Shown one piece after another: positions 26,301 through 33,399 of a stretch of DNA of 64,000 bases (the first letter of the stretch is position 1; the number at the start of each line of letters is the position of its first letter). The DNA is from Prevotellaceae bacterium HUN156. GTDB taxonomy: Bacteria > Bacteroidota > Bacteroidia > Bacteroidales > Bacteroidaceae. Where the stretch lies: contig FPIT01000003.1 in NCBI GenBank assembly GCA_900119285.1, forward strand, positions 1 to 64,000, read 5' to 3'. The notes beneath the pieces are model-generated. The model made no database searches. It was not told the origin of the DNA and saw only the letters and a program-made list of their open reading frames with translations. Made by a program: the position numbers and the translations under genes.

Positions 26301-27047
26301 CACCTTTAAAACCATATCTTGAACAAGTTGGGGAAGACCGGAAGTAGTCATTGCACTCGTCAGATCGGCATCATCATAGCTTTTATATGCTGTTTTCAGT
26401 TCAGAACAAGAACTATCCGTAAAATATTCAAGGAGAGCATTGGTAATACCATCTTTATTGTTCATCAAGGTGGTATAGTTATTATAATCAGTTTGTTGAG
26501 CAGCCAAAGCATCGGCATCAATTATTACCTCCTCTAATTGCCACTTAGAAGCAGGAGAGTCAGTACCCCAACTTACCACATCATGTCCATTCTGCTGATG
26601 ATGAAAGCCATTACCATTATATATAATAAAGCCCTCATCAGTCAGTTCAACGGTATACTCCTGCCCAACAGGATATGTATGAAAAATGGCATTATTATTT
26701 ATAGAGGAACGGTTAATATAATTACCTGTAACCGCATTACGAATCTTCAGTTTCTTCTTATTACCGTCTATTTTAAGATCGGTAATCTGCCACACCTGCA
26801 TATAGTCAGCTGCATTGGGCGTATCACAAAAAACATTATTATAGGATTTACCACCGAAGGTAATAGTGGGCGTTTCTGCTTCGCTCATCGCCATAGTCAT
26901 ATTATATGCTAATGAATAGAAGCGAAAATACTTACCTGACCCCACTTGATCAAGTGAAGTCAGGTAATCGGCGTGAACCTGAATGGATACTACCATTAGT
27001 AATGCAGCTAAAATGCCGCGTCGGATTTTTAGTAACCTTATTCTCAT
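23370..27047 (-). CDS. Secreted M60-like metallopeptidase with sorting tail, module 4
   Basis: 1225 residues from the ATG at 27047, chosen for its signal peptide (MRIRLLKIRRGILAALLMVV). A ricin-like or beta-trefoil-like region is at about residues 30-175 (GNYINRSSINNN ... SKWQLEE). The gluzincin site HEIGH is at residues 518-522 with the third ligand E535 (IIGQSE). M60-like enzymes of gut Bacteroidota cleave mucin-type glycoproteins, so host or dietary glycoprotein is a likely substrate. The C-terminus carries IYNINGQR ... GIVIINGKKVVKR, the sorting-tail type seen in the other modules. A -7 box lies at 27175-27168. The small acidic gene overlaps its stop codon by 4 nt. Confidence 0.85.
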   Translation of the reverse strand: MRIRLLKIRRGILAALLMVVSIQVHADYLTSLDQVGSGKYFRFYSLAYNMTMAMSEAETPTITFGGKSYNNVFCDTPNAADYMQVWQITDLKIDGNKKKLKIRNAVTGNYINRSSINNNAIFHTYPVGQEYTVELTDEGFIIYNGNGFHHQQNGHDVVSWGTDSPASKWQLEEVIIDADALAAQQTDYNNYTTLMNNKDGITNALLEYFTDSSCSELKTAYKSYDDADLTSAMTTSGLPQLVQDMVLKVKNEAWQKYDDNWNYTEQHFRIADYQPVSKESRWRSIVKVGYALSPNTDPTGIYVQAGDILTVYVGEIPADGTLLLRNVPKNSATGDAYTLTQGFNILKIQSEGCLFVDYEVDNTTNGAAPYTALDQYANVTLHIEGGQVNGAFSTLRGDTDADWAFMKEKLFQHYDYLQLRSRKKIFNMRADYVLSACPEKMVELLEEWDKIVEMEHEIMGLKAEFGDYFNTPMMAVSITGSSHMYASSFGTYYNETTLSEVMSYENLFAGGSLWGPAHEIGHINQAVINIIGQSEVSNNLFSNIAVFRNGHLTSRADYISTTFQNMANGVYWQSRELWERTHLYFQLYQFCQIQGYRPNFYQDFFKALRADPCTRVKDTFVDATDDYLKFYKKACEVSGYDLTELFQAYGFFIVPQQTSYTLKGVTKDAFQVGDYGTFYLVVTKEMIEAAIAEVKALNLPKANIVFIEDRVTAPDATYEGAAPGTKKTAYYGFPIGKGDVGQYTDFVSSVAAQGYRVSYIEDTDGNLDVQVNHTNGTGAVGFKVYDGQNRLVFLSNTYEFSVPSSIYSQIRAGDFRIVAAGADGNDQEMETDNDFLEWVVKDQATGNVLIKHFQHVVEGQEITAYPDELSAPYVALPDLTAFTFYAASTEKEIEIMATLSEPFTTSSDTQATYYYVKVRNGYLYQAGTTPTLSSTSTDDALYKWAFYGNPYKGYNLKNLATGQWLCAVSNSPVMSSEPTTNWQITSTAQSDKFLLGIPSNTSQNYNLNDAGGNATNLILYRDNSSAISVSGESTMPVPTIDINLTSHLSSFSYPSPVVVPDDVNIFIATSTTSNTITVQWLETKVIPANTGVLLYSDGGGTKTLSLGAWVDSEVTDAYALNTLLATADAQYTVQSSDYAYALRKDQTAFARVQTGVTIPAYKAYLMAASEARFLLLDFGTTGIAQVYDLSEPEPTDGNIYNINGQRVSSAYKGIVIINGKKVVKR

Positions 27048-27167
27048 TATAGTCTGTAGTTCTTGGTAAAAAGGAGGGAGACCGCACACTGTGTCTCCCC
27101 TATTCTAATTTATCATACTCCTCGGTATCTGTAACATTTTCTTTATCTCTTGTAAATGTGTTCAGTG

Positions 27168-27175
27168 CAAATATA
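27168..27175 (-). promoter_or_regulatory. -7 box TATATTTG for the M60-like gene
   Basis: The minus strand reads CATATATTTGCAC, an exact match. The leader of about 115 nt contains a 7-bp hairpin, GGGAGAC (27076-27082) with GTCTCCC (27093-27099). This promoter does not resemble those of modules 1 to 3. Confidence 0.55.
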
Positions 27176-27271
27176 TGGATAATTATGGATAAATCCTAAT
27201 ATTTTATCGATTTATTCTTCCCGTTTAATATTTATTAACTATTTGTGCGTTAACAGCGCGAAGCACAATGC

Positions 27272-27446
27272 AAAAACAAAAGAGGAACACCCTCACGGAT
27301 GTCCCTCTTTGTATGTTTTTCATTTTCCTCGTACCAAATTTACTACATAACCAAAACTACTAACCTAAAACAAAATATGAATGTCTATTATTACTTGAAT
27401 CCTTGAAACAATCTTTAATTTACCTTTAAGACTTCCTCTGAAGACG
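27272..27446 (-). ncRNA. Candidate small RNA with its own promoter and terminator
   Basis: On the minus strand an exact TACCTTTG box (27457-27450) is followed by about 140 nt without a convincing gene. Then comes a hairpin (27309-27280; AAGAGG ... CCTCTT with G-T pairs, GTGA loop) and TTTTGTTTTTG. A transcript of roughly 170 nt is predicted. The promoter-to-terminator layout and size recall the Bacteroidales-1 RNA class, which I know from the literature, but I cannot align it here. A 32-codon frame overlaps the 3' end (MKNIQRGTSVRVFLF) but runs through the terminator, so I do not call it a gene. The flanking spacer (27048-27614) contains nothing else beyond the M60 promoter. Confidence 0.5.
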
Positions 27447-27449
27447 ATG

Positions 27450-27457
27450 CAAAGGTA
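27450..27457 (-). promoter_or_regulatory. -7 box TACCTTTG for the candidate small RNA
   Basis: The minus strand reads TTGTACCTTTGCATCG, an exact match. The nearest downstream gene start is more than 400 nt away, which is why a separate RNA is proposed. Confidence 0.55.
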
Positions 27458-27614
27458 CAAATGTGCCCGCACACAACAAAGTATTTTTGTATTTTTTACA
27501 CTAAAAACCTCATCTTATTGACTTAGGTCAACCAAGCAAAATGAGAAAAGGGTAAAATAGGGGTATAAAACATCTTTTGTGCATCCCTGAAAGGACTCTC
27601 CAAAACGATGTATT

Positions 27615-28481
27615 TTAATACTCAATATAAGGTTCCAAACGGGCAATGGCTTCTGGAGGAAAATCCTTAGACAGTCGGAGTTCCTGAAGACTATGAATAT
27701 TGCCTCGCAACCGGCGATAATCAATAATAGCCTTTGCCTGATAGTAATTTATATAAGGATGACGACGTAGTTCCTGTAGCGTAAGGCGGTTGATTGCCAA
27801 TCGCTGCGGACGAGGATTACTAATAACGAAGTACTTCTTTGCTGATGATGGAAAATTATCTATCTCATCAAGTTGATTAACACTGACATAACCTCCCAAC
27901 CGCTTTCCATGGCGTACTATTTCTTTAGCATAATAAGAGCCAATGCCAGGAACCTTCTTCAACTGAGTGGTATCGGCTGTATTCAATACAACGAATTCAC
28001 CTTCATTCAACTTAACTGGATAGCGCAAGGTATCACGTTGAGACGGTCGGTCATCTACTAATGTAGCGGCAGGCTTATAATCATCGGAAATCTGGATATA
28101 AGGTTCCAAACGTCGATAATCCTTAATAGTTAAACCATAGAGACGGGCAAAGTCTTCTTTCTTCTTATATACACCCCCGCGCGCGCGATACTTATATATA
28201 TTACGAATTTGCCATTTCTGAAGCCCTAATCGTTGTAACTGCACACTATCGGCAGTATTGGGATCAAAGGGGAATTCTTCTATATGACGTTGAGGTAAAG
28301 CACCATACGAATCATTAGAATACGATGATCTGTCATTTGAATAATAGTTACTGATACTATCTTTAGCGCCAGACTTTCCTATAGTCGTAGCATCATCACA
28401 ATCTGTAAAAAACAATAGCACCAAGGCTATAAGAATAACAAAGATGGCGACTATGGCAATACGACGATCATTACGGTTCAT
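27615..28481 (-). CDS. Membrane-anchored helix-hairpin-helix protein (ComEA-like)
   Basis: 288 residues from the ATG at 28481, which overlaps the stop of the upstream NSS gene (ATGA). One transmembrane segment (IAIVAIFVILIALVLLFF) is near the N-terminus. The rest has three helix-hairpin-helix-type units: FDPNTADSVQLQRLGL, LNTADTTQLKKVPGIG and INRLTLQELRRHPYI. ComEA-type proteins bind DNA during uptake; three units on an anchor fit an inner-membrane protein with DNA-binding modules facing the periplasm. It is co-transcribed with two sodium symporters, which gives no functional hint. The true role in Bacteroidota is uncertain. Confidence 0.8.
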   Translation of the reverse strand: MNRNDRRIAIVAIFVILIALVLLFFTDCDDATTIGKSGAKDSISNYYSNDRSSYSNDSYGALPQRHIEEFPFDPNTADSVQLQRLGLQKWQIRNIYKYRARGGVYKKKEDFARLYGLTIKDYRRLEPYIQISDDYKPAATLVDDRPSQRDTLRYPVKLNEGEFVVLNTADTTQLKKVPGIGSYYAKEIVRHGKRLGGYVSVNQLDEIDNFPSSAKKYFVISNPRPQRLAINRLTLQELRRHPYINYYQAKAIIDYRRLRGNIHSLQELRLSKDFPPEAIARLEPYIEY

Positions 28482-29830
28482 AAGATTCCTAGTTGATGCA
28501 GAAATATTAGTAATATACAGAAGGGACAAACATAACGTACTGTGAAGAGATACAACCGATAGAACTGTAGATTGTGCTTTCCACCATTGGTGAACTCTTC
28601 AAACGCTATTTGTTTAGGAATATACCAGCCTACAAACAGACATGCCAGCATACCACCCAAAGGCAGCATGATATTAGCTGTCAGCTGGTCACAGAAGTCC
28701 ATCAACGAATATCCGAACACCTCTATCTTAAAGGCTCCCACAGACCAAGAACAGAGCAGACAGATAACGGCAGCAACTATCGACACTATCCATGCTGCCT
28801 TGCGACGAGGCAGATGGAACTCCTCGGTAAAGAATGCCGTGCCAATCTCATGCATAGAAATGGTGGAGGTGAGAGCTGCAAACACCAAGAGAGCATAGAA
28901 CATAACACTGACGATATAAGCCACCACCGGAACACTACCAAAAGCTTGCTGGAAGACATTAGGCAGGGTGATAAATATGAGCGACGGACCACTGTCGGCA
29001 CCAATTCCTACGGCTGCTGCAGCAGGGAAGATGAGCAGGCCAGAAAGGATGGCTATCAGGGTGTCGAGCAGGGCTATCTGACCAGCGGAATGCAGCAGGT
29101 TGGTCTCACGGGAGAAATAGCTGGCATAGGTGCAGAGACATGCTGTACCCAACGATAAGGAGAAGAATGCCTGACCAAGGGCTTCGAGCATGACATGGCT
29201 ATCAATTTTGGAGAAGTCGGGGCGCAGCAGGAACTTCACGCCTTCTATAGCTCCTGGCAATGAGCAGGAGGCAACAACCAATACCACCAGCAATATCAGC
29301 AAGATGGGCATTAGCCACTTGGAAGCTCGCTCTATACCCTGACGCACACCTCGGATAACCACAATATGCGTGAGAATAATAAAGAAAATACCTACAAGTA
29401 CGGGAGATAAAGAATCGCTGGAGAATTCGGCAAAAGAATCCTTTATAAAATTGGCATCGCCCAGCACTTGTCCTTTTACAGATTCAATAAGGTAGTCGAG
29501 ACACCAACCAGCCACCACAGCATAGAAGCCAAAGATGATGGTAGAGGTAAGGATGCCCAAATAGCCTACAAAGCGCCAAGGACGTCCATCCGACAGCTTA
29601 TCGTAAGCACGGGCGGCATTAGCTTGCGCATGACGACCAACAATAAACTCACTTATCATACCTGGCACACCCAACAAAAGGATGCATGCCACATACATCA
29701 ACAAGAAAGCGGCACCACCATTCTGGCCGGTCATATATGGGAAACGCCATATATTACCCAAGCCTACAGCAGAACCAGCCGTAGCCAGCACGATGCCTAA
29801 CTTACTGCCAAAATTACCACGTTTACTCAT
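28478..29830 (-). CDS. Sodium:neurotransmitter symporter (NSS) family transporter, copy 2
   Basis: 450 residues and about 11-12 transmembrane segments. The N-terminal signature KLGIVLATAGSAVGLGNIWR and FPYMTGQNGGAAF are diagnostic of bacterial NSS (LeuT-like) Na+-coupled amino-acid transporters. It overlaps its upstream paralogue by 8 nt (ATGAGTAA) and the downstream HhH gene by 4 nt, so the three form one operon. The two NSS copies are clearly related along their whole length, which suggests tandem duplication. Substrate unknown, probably an amino acid. Confidence 0.9.
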   Translation of the reverse strand: MSKRGNFGSKLGIVLATAGSAVGLGNIWRFPYMTGQNGGAAFLLMYVACILLLGVPGMISEFIVGRHAQANAARAYDKLSDGRPWRFVGYLGILTSTIIFGFYAVVAGWCLDYLIESVKGQVLGDANFIKDSFAEFSSDSLSPVLVGIFFIILTHIVVIRGVRQGIERASKWLMPILLILLVVLVVASCSLPGAIEGVKFLLRPDFSKIDSHVMLEALGQAFFSLSLGTACLCTYASYFSRETNLLHSAGQIALLDTLIAILSGLLIFPAAAAVGIGADSGPSLIFITLPNVFQQAFGSVPVVAYIVSVMFYALLVFAALTSTISMHEIGTAFFTEEFHLPRRKAAWIVSIVAAVICLLCSWSVGAFKIEVFGYSLMDFCDQLTANIMLPLGGMLACLFVGWYIPKQIAFEEFTNGGKHNLQFYRLYLFTVRYVCPFCILLIFLHQLGIL

Positions 29831-31196
29831 TCAGAAAACCTAATTGATGAAGGAATATAATAAGGATGGCCAACGGACATACATACTTTACCAAGAAAAG
29901 GTAGAAGTGGAAGTATTTGCCACGCAACTGTCCCCAGTTGGTGTATTCGTCTCTTACCACCTTATGGGGTACAAACCAACCTATAAAGATACATGTCAGG
30001 AAACCTACCGTGGGCAGGAAAATCTGACCTGTGATGAAATCAAACCAATCAAAAAGAGAACGACCAAAAAGCACCAATCCATCGACATTTCCGAGCGACA
30101 AAGAACAGAAAGCTCCGATGATAGCTGTCAGGATAGTAACCCATAGCGCAGCCTGCTTACGGGTGGTATGCATCTCTTCTTGCACAAAGGCAGTAGACAC
30201 CTCGTGTAATGACATCAGAGAGGTGAGTGCTGCTAAGGATAACAGAACAAAGAAAAGCAACGAGATAACATATCCCACCACAGGGAATGCGGCAAAAGCC
30301 TGCTGGAATACATTGGGCAGGGTGATAAATATCAGCGAAGGACCACTGTCTGGGTTTACACCAACAGAGAAAGCGGCAGGAAAAATCATCAATCCTGCCA
30401 AGATAGCCACACCACAATCAATCACAGCAATTTGGGTGGCAGATCTCGTTAGATTAGTGTATTTAGAGAAATAGCTGGCATAGGTACAAAGGCACCCCAT
30501 GGCAATGCTCAACGAATAGAACGACTGACCTAATGCGCCCAAGAAGACATCACTCGTAATCTTGGAATAATCAGGCTTGAACAAAAACTCGATACCCTTC
30601 TCTGCTCCAGGCAACATGCAGGAAGCTACTACAATAATAAGCAAGAGAAAGAACAAGGTTGGCATTAAAAGCTTGGAAGCGCGCTCAATACCATCACGTA
30701 CACCATGTTCTATAATTAAATAGGTGATACCCAAGATAACAACAGTCCAGACAACGGGCTTTACAGGGTCGGTGCTGAGAGCTGTGAAATAGGTCTTGAA
30801 GTATTCTGGGTCGCCATGCAGATGACCCACCAACGATGCCCACACATATTGCAAGCACCATCCCGACACCACAGCATAATAGCCTGTAATCAGGAATCCC
30901 GTCAGTACACCCATATAGCCGATAAGTGCCCAAGGGGTACCATTAGAGAGCTTACGATAAGCTCGCGCCGTATTAGCATGTCCGTGACGACCTACAATAA
31001 ACTCACTGACCATACAAGGAATGCCTAATAACAAGACACATAACACATAGATGATGATAAACACAGCGCCACCATTCTCACCAGCCATATAAGGGAAGCG
31101 CCATACATTGCCCAAGCCTACTGCCGAACCAGCAGTGGCAAGAATGACACCTAATTTGCTGCCAAAATTATCTCTTTCGTTATTAATATTCGCCAT
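29823..31196 (-). CDS. Sodium:neurotransmitter symporter (NSS) family transporter, copy 1
   Basis: 457 residues. The signature KLGVILATAGSAVGLGNVWR is followed by FPYMAGENGGAVF, and the fold is LeuT-like with 11-12 predicted transmembrane helices. It is the first gene of the NSS-NSS-HhH operon. The TACTTTTG box at 31212-31205 places the start of transcription within about 5 nt of the ATG, so the mRNA may be almost leaderless. It imports a small amine or amino acid with Na+; substrate not predictable. Confidence 0.9.
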   Translation of the reverse strand: MANINNERDNFGSKLGVILATAGSAVGLGNVWRFPYMAGENGGAVFIIIYVLCVLLLGIPCMVSEFIVGRHGHANTARAYRKLSNGTPWALIGYMGVLTGFLITGYYAVVSGWCLQYVWASLVGHLHGDPEYFKTYFTALSTDPVKPVVWTVVILGITYLIIEHGVRDGIERASKLLMPTLFFLLLIIVVASCMLPGAEKGIEFLFKPDYSKITSDVFLGALGQSFYSLSIAMGCLCTYASYFSKYTNLTRSATQIAVIDCGVAILAGLMIFPAAFSVGVNPDSGPSLIFITLPNVFQQAFAAFPVVGYVISLLFFVLLSLAALTSLMSLHEVSTAFVQEEMHTTRKQAALWVTILTAIIGAFCSLSLGNVDGLVLFGRSLFDWFDFITGQIFLPTVGFLTCIFIGWFVPHKVVRDEYTNWGQLRGKYFHFYLFLVKYVCPLAILIIFLHQLGFLNE

Positions 31197-31204
31197 AGCA
31201 CTTG

Positions 31205-31212
31205 CAAAAGTA
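31205..31212 (-). promoter_or_regulatory. -7 box TACTTTTG for the NSS operon
   Basis: The minus strand reads TATACTTTTGCAAG. It lies 9-16 nt upstream of the ATG at 31196 and is divergent from the VanZ promoter (31225-31232). Confidence 0.55.
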
Positions 31213-31224
31213 TAAAATATTTCT

Positions 31225-31232
31225 TACTTTTG
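31225..31232 (+). promoter_or_regulatory. -7 box TACTTTTG for vanZ-like
   Basis: TTCTTACTTTTGCAAC, exact match, 21 nt before the ATG at 31253. The two divergent boxes are 12 bp apart and must share upstream DNA. Confidence 0.55.
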
Positions 31233-31252
31233 CAACCTAAAAGAAAGATAAT

Positions 31253-31645
31253 ATGCGTTTTTTAATTCAAATTGTAAGGAAATACCCTTTTTCACTATTC
31301 TGTATCCTACTCGTCTGGGTGTTGTCATTGGCACCCTATTTCCCTGAGACTCCACTCGACGATGTCGTCTTCATTGATAAGTGGACACACTTGGTGATGT
31401 ATGGTGGCACATGTACTGTTATCTGGTGGGAATACCTACGCCATCACGATATCTTAAATCGCAGTAAACTCTTGCTCACACTCGTTGGGATGATACTCTT
31501 AGGAGGAGTCATGGAGCTGCTACAAGCCTATTGCACCACCACCCGTTCGGGTGAGTGGTTAGACTTTTGGGCAGATAGCATTGGAGTGCTTCTGGGGTAT
31601 ATCGTAGGACTATTGATGAACGCTTGCTATTTCCACAGGCGATAG
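31253..31645 (+). CDS. VanZ-family membrane protein
   Basis: 130 residues with three or four transmembrane segments (FCILLVWVLSLAPYFP, LLLTLVGMILLGGVMELLQ, IGVLLGYIVGLLMNA). The family signature is DKWTHLVMYGGTCTVI followed by E-L-L-Q and a D-F-W-A-D-S-I-G segment. VanZ-like proteins are widespread in Bacteroidota; the teicoplanin-resistance role of the founding member should not be assumed. The 3' end overlaps the convergent CYTH gene by 19 nt. Confidence 0.8.
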   Translation: MRFLIQIVRKYPFSLFCILLVWVLSLAPYFPETPLDDVVFIDKWTHLVMYGGTCTVIWWEYLRHHDILNRSKLLLTLVGMILLGGVMELLQAYCTTTRSGEWLDFWADSIGVLLGYIVGLLMNACYFHRR

Positions 31646-32100
31646 GGATTGATGCGCAGCTGACTATTATAGTAGCGGCGATCTCCCGTCACCTCTTTTC
31701 CGATGAAATGGGGAATAATTGGCTCTTCATCGGGAGCATTCAGCTCCACTTCAGCCATTACTAAGCCTTCATTTTCGCCAAAGAACTCATCAACCTCAAA
31801 GGTATGATCACCACTTTTTACCAACCAGCGTATCTTGTCAATAATACCTGGTTCGCAAAGGTTCATCAGTTTCTTGGCATCATCCATAGGAATCTCGTAT
31901 TCGAACTCATAGCGCGCCAAGCCTCCATCTACCGAAGGGCCTTTGATGGTAACATAGGCATGCTCATCTCTGATACGAATACGCACCGTACGACCACGTT
32001 CACTACAGATATATCCCTGCTGAATATGGCTTTTTGAAAAAGCCTCGTGCTTATACGAATCGTCAAGCACGAGGAATTTGCGTTCAATCTCCAGCGCCAT
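31627..32100 (-). CDS. CYTH-domain protein (triphosphatase-like)
   Basis: 157 residues. The N-terminal EIERKFL matches the ExExK signature that defines CYTH enzymes, followed by RTVRIRIRDEHAYVTIKG and alternating acidic/basic strands of the triphosphate tunnel. The family hydrolyses inorganic triphosphate or related compounds, or makes cyclic AMP in class IV cyclases. The length fits a stand-alone tunnel without a CHAD domain. The small membrane protein gene ends immediately upstream (32101), so they are co-transcribed. Confidence 0.85.
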   Translation of the reverse strand: MALEIERKFLVLDDSYKHEAFSKSHIQQGYICSERGRTVRIRIRDEHAYVTIKGPSVDGGLARYEFEYEIPMDDAKKLMNLCEPGIIDKIRWLVKSGDHTFEVDEFFGENEGLVMAEVELNAPDEEPIIPHFIGKEVTGDRRYYNSQLRINPYRLWK

Positions 32101-32244
32101 TTATGCCATCATTGAAAAGGCCCAAACCAGATAGATAGCAGCCAGCACAATCAGTGCGCCAAAAATCCATCCAACTACTTTCTTACCCTTCTCTTCTTGT
32201 TTCTTAGCATAAGCTTCGCGCTTAACATTCACTTTCTTGTTCAT
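32101..32244 (-). CDS. 47-residue single-span membrane protein
   Basis: ATG at 32244, TAA at 32101-32103. A lysine-rich N-terminal helix (MNKKVNVKREAYAKKQEEK) is followed by one hydrophobic span (VVGWIFGALIVLAAIYLVWA) and a short FSMMA tail. The layout predicts a cytoplasmic positive helix and one transmembrane span. It abuts the CYTH start at 32100 with no gap and lies 27 bp downstream of the RF2 gene, so it fits in a prfB-small-CYTH operon. I do not recognise a named family. Confidence 0.7.
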   Translation of the reverse strand: MNKKVNVKREAYAKKQEEKGKKVVGWIFGALIVLAAIYLVWAFSMMA

Positions 32245-32271
32245 AGTTAGTTAATATTTAATGTTTAATGT

Positions 32272-33393
32272 TCAATCTTCATCATTGACTGGGAACTCCA
32301 TGAGGTAAGCCTTGATGAATTCATCGATTTTTCCATCCATCACGCCATCCACATCACTCGTCTGATAGTTGGTACGATGGTCTTTCACACGACGATCATC
32401 AAACACATAAGAGCGAATCTGACTACCCCACTCGATTTTCTTCTTGCCTGCCTCAATCTTTGCCTGTGCCTCCAAGCGCTTCTGCATGGCACGGTCGTAG
32501 AGTTGTGAGCGCAGCAATGCCATTGCACGTTCCTTATTCTTTGGCTGGTCGCGCGTTTCAGTATTCTCAATGAGGATTTCTTCCTCCTCACCAGTATCAG
32601 GGTCGGTATACCAATAGCGCAGACGCACACCCGACTCCACCTTGTTCACATTCTGACCACCAGCACCACTACTGCGGAAGGTATCCCACGAGAGTTTTGC
32701 AGGGTCTACATATACCTCGATAGTATCGTCTACCAATGGGGAAACGAATACAGAAGCAAAGCTCGTCATTCGCTTGCCTTGTGCATTATAAGGAGAAACG
32801 CGCACCAGACGATGCACACCATTCTCACTCTTCAGATAGCCATAGGCATATTCGCCACCTTCTATCTGCATGGTAACACTCTTAATACCGGCTTCATCAC
32901 CATCCTGCAGGTTGGCAATAGACACTTTATAGCCATGAGCCTCAGCCCAACGCTGATACATACGCATCAGCATCTGTGCCCAGTCTTGTGCCTCAGTACC
33001 ACCAGCACCCGAGTTAATCTTCAATACAGCCTCCATCGGGTCTTCCTTCTGGCGCAACATATTCTTCAGCTCTAAAGCTTCGATAGCATCGATAGCACGA
33101 CGATAGCCTTCGTCAACCTCCTCCTCGGTTACCATCTCTTCTTTATAGAAGTCGAAAGCCAACTGCAACTCATCGGCAGCGGTACGAACCTCCTGATAGC
33201 CATCAATCCACTTTTTGATAGCCTTCACCTTTTTCATCTGCTCCTCGGCACGCTTTTGGTCTTCCCAGAAGTCTGGAGCCTGTGTACGAAGATCTTCCTC
33301 TTCGAACTCTATCTTCTTTTCGTCAATCTTCAGATAGTGCTTCAGTTTGTCAGCACGATCCAATACATCTTTCAACTGATCTTGTGTTATCAT
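32272..33393 (-). CDS. prfB: Peptide chain release factor 2
   Basis: 373 residues in one frame. GGQ, which contacts the peptidyl-transferase centre, is at 245-247 in SSGAGGQNVNK. The stop-recognition tripeptide is SPY at 200-202 (SPYNAQGKR) where E. coli has SPF. There is no UGA-containing programmed frameshift near codon 25, in contrast to many bacterial prfB genes; the corresponding region reads KHYLKIDEKK. The protein releases nascent chains at UGA and UAA. The stop codon overlaps a TTTAATGTTTAATG-type minirepeat. The acyl-CoA synthetase gene lies 6 bp upstream. Confidence 0.95.
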   Translation of the reverse strand: MITQDQLKDVLDRADKLKHYLKIDEKKIEFEEEDLRTQAPDFWEDQKRAEEQMKKVKAIKKWIDGYQEVRTAADELQLAFDFYKEEMVTEEEVDEGYRRAIDAIEALELKNMLRQKEDPMEAVLKINSGAGGTEAQDWAQMLMRMYQRWAEAHGYKVSIANLQDGDEAGIKSVTMQIEGGEYAYGYLKSENGVHRLVRVSPYNAQGKRMTSFASVFVSPLVDDTIEVYVDPAKLSWDTFRSSGAGGQNVNKVESGVRLRYWYTDPDTGEEEEILIENTETRDQPKNKERAMALLRSQLYDRAMQKRLEAQAKIEAGKKKIEWGSQIRSYVFDDRRVKDHRTNYQTSDVDGVMDGKIDEFIKAYLMEFPVNDED

Positions 33394-33399
33394 AATATC

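Noticed and set aside
28478-31196. Assembly duplication as the cause of the two NSS genes
   Set aside because: The copies are diverged in sequence along their length and have different starts and ends, so they are true paralogues.
31253-31645. Glycopeptide-resistance gene (vanZ)
   Set aside because: Only the VanZ-like fold is supported; no other van gene is present and the family is widespread in non-resistant Bacteroidota.
32272-33393. Programmed frameshift in prfB
   Set aside because: The reading frame is continuous from the ATG at 33393 and no in-frame UGA follows codon 20-26.
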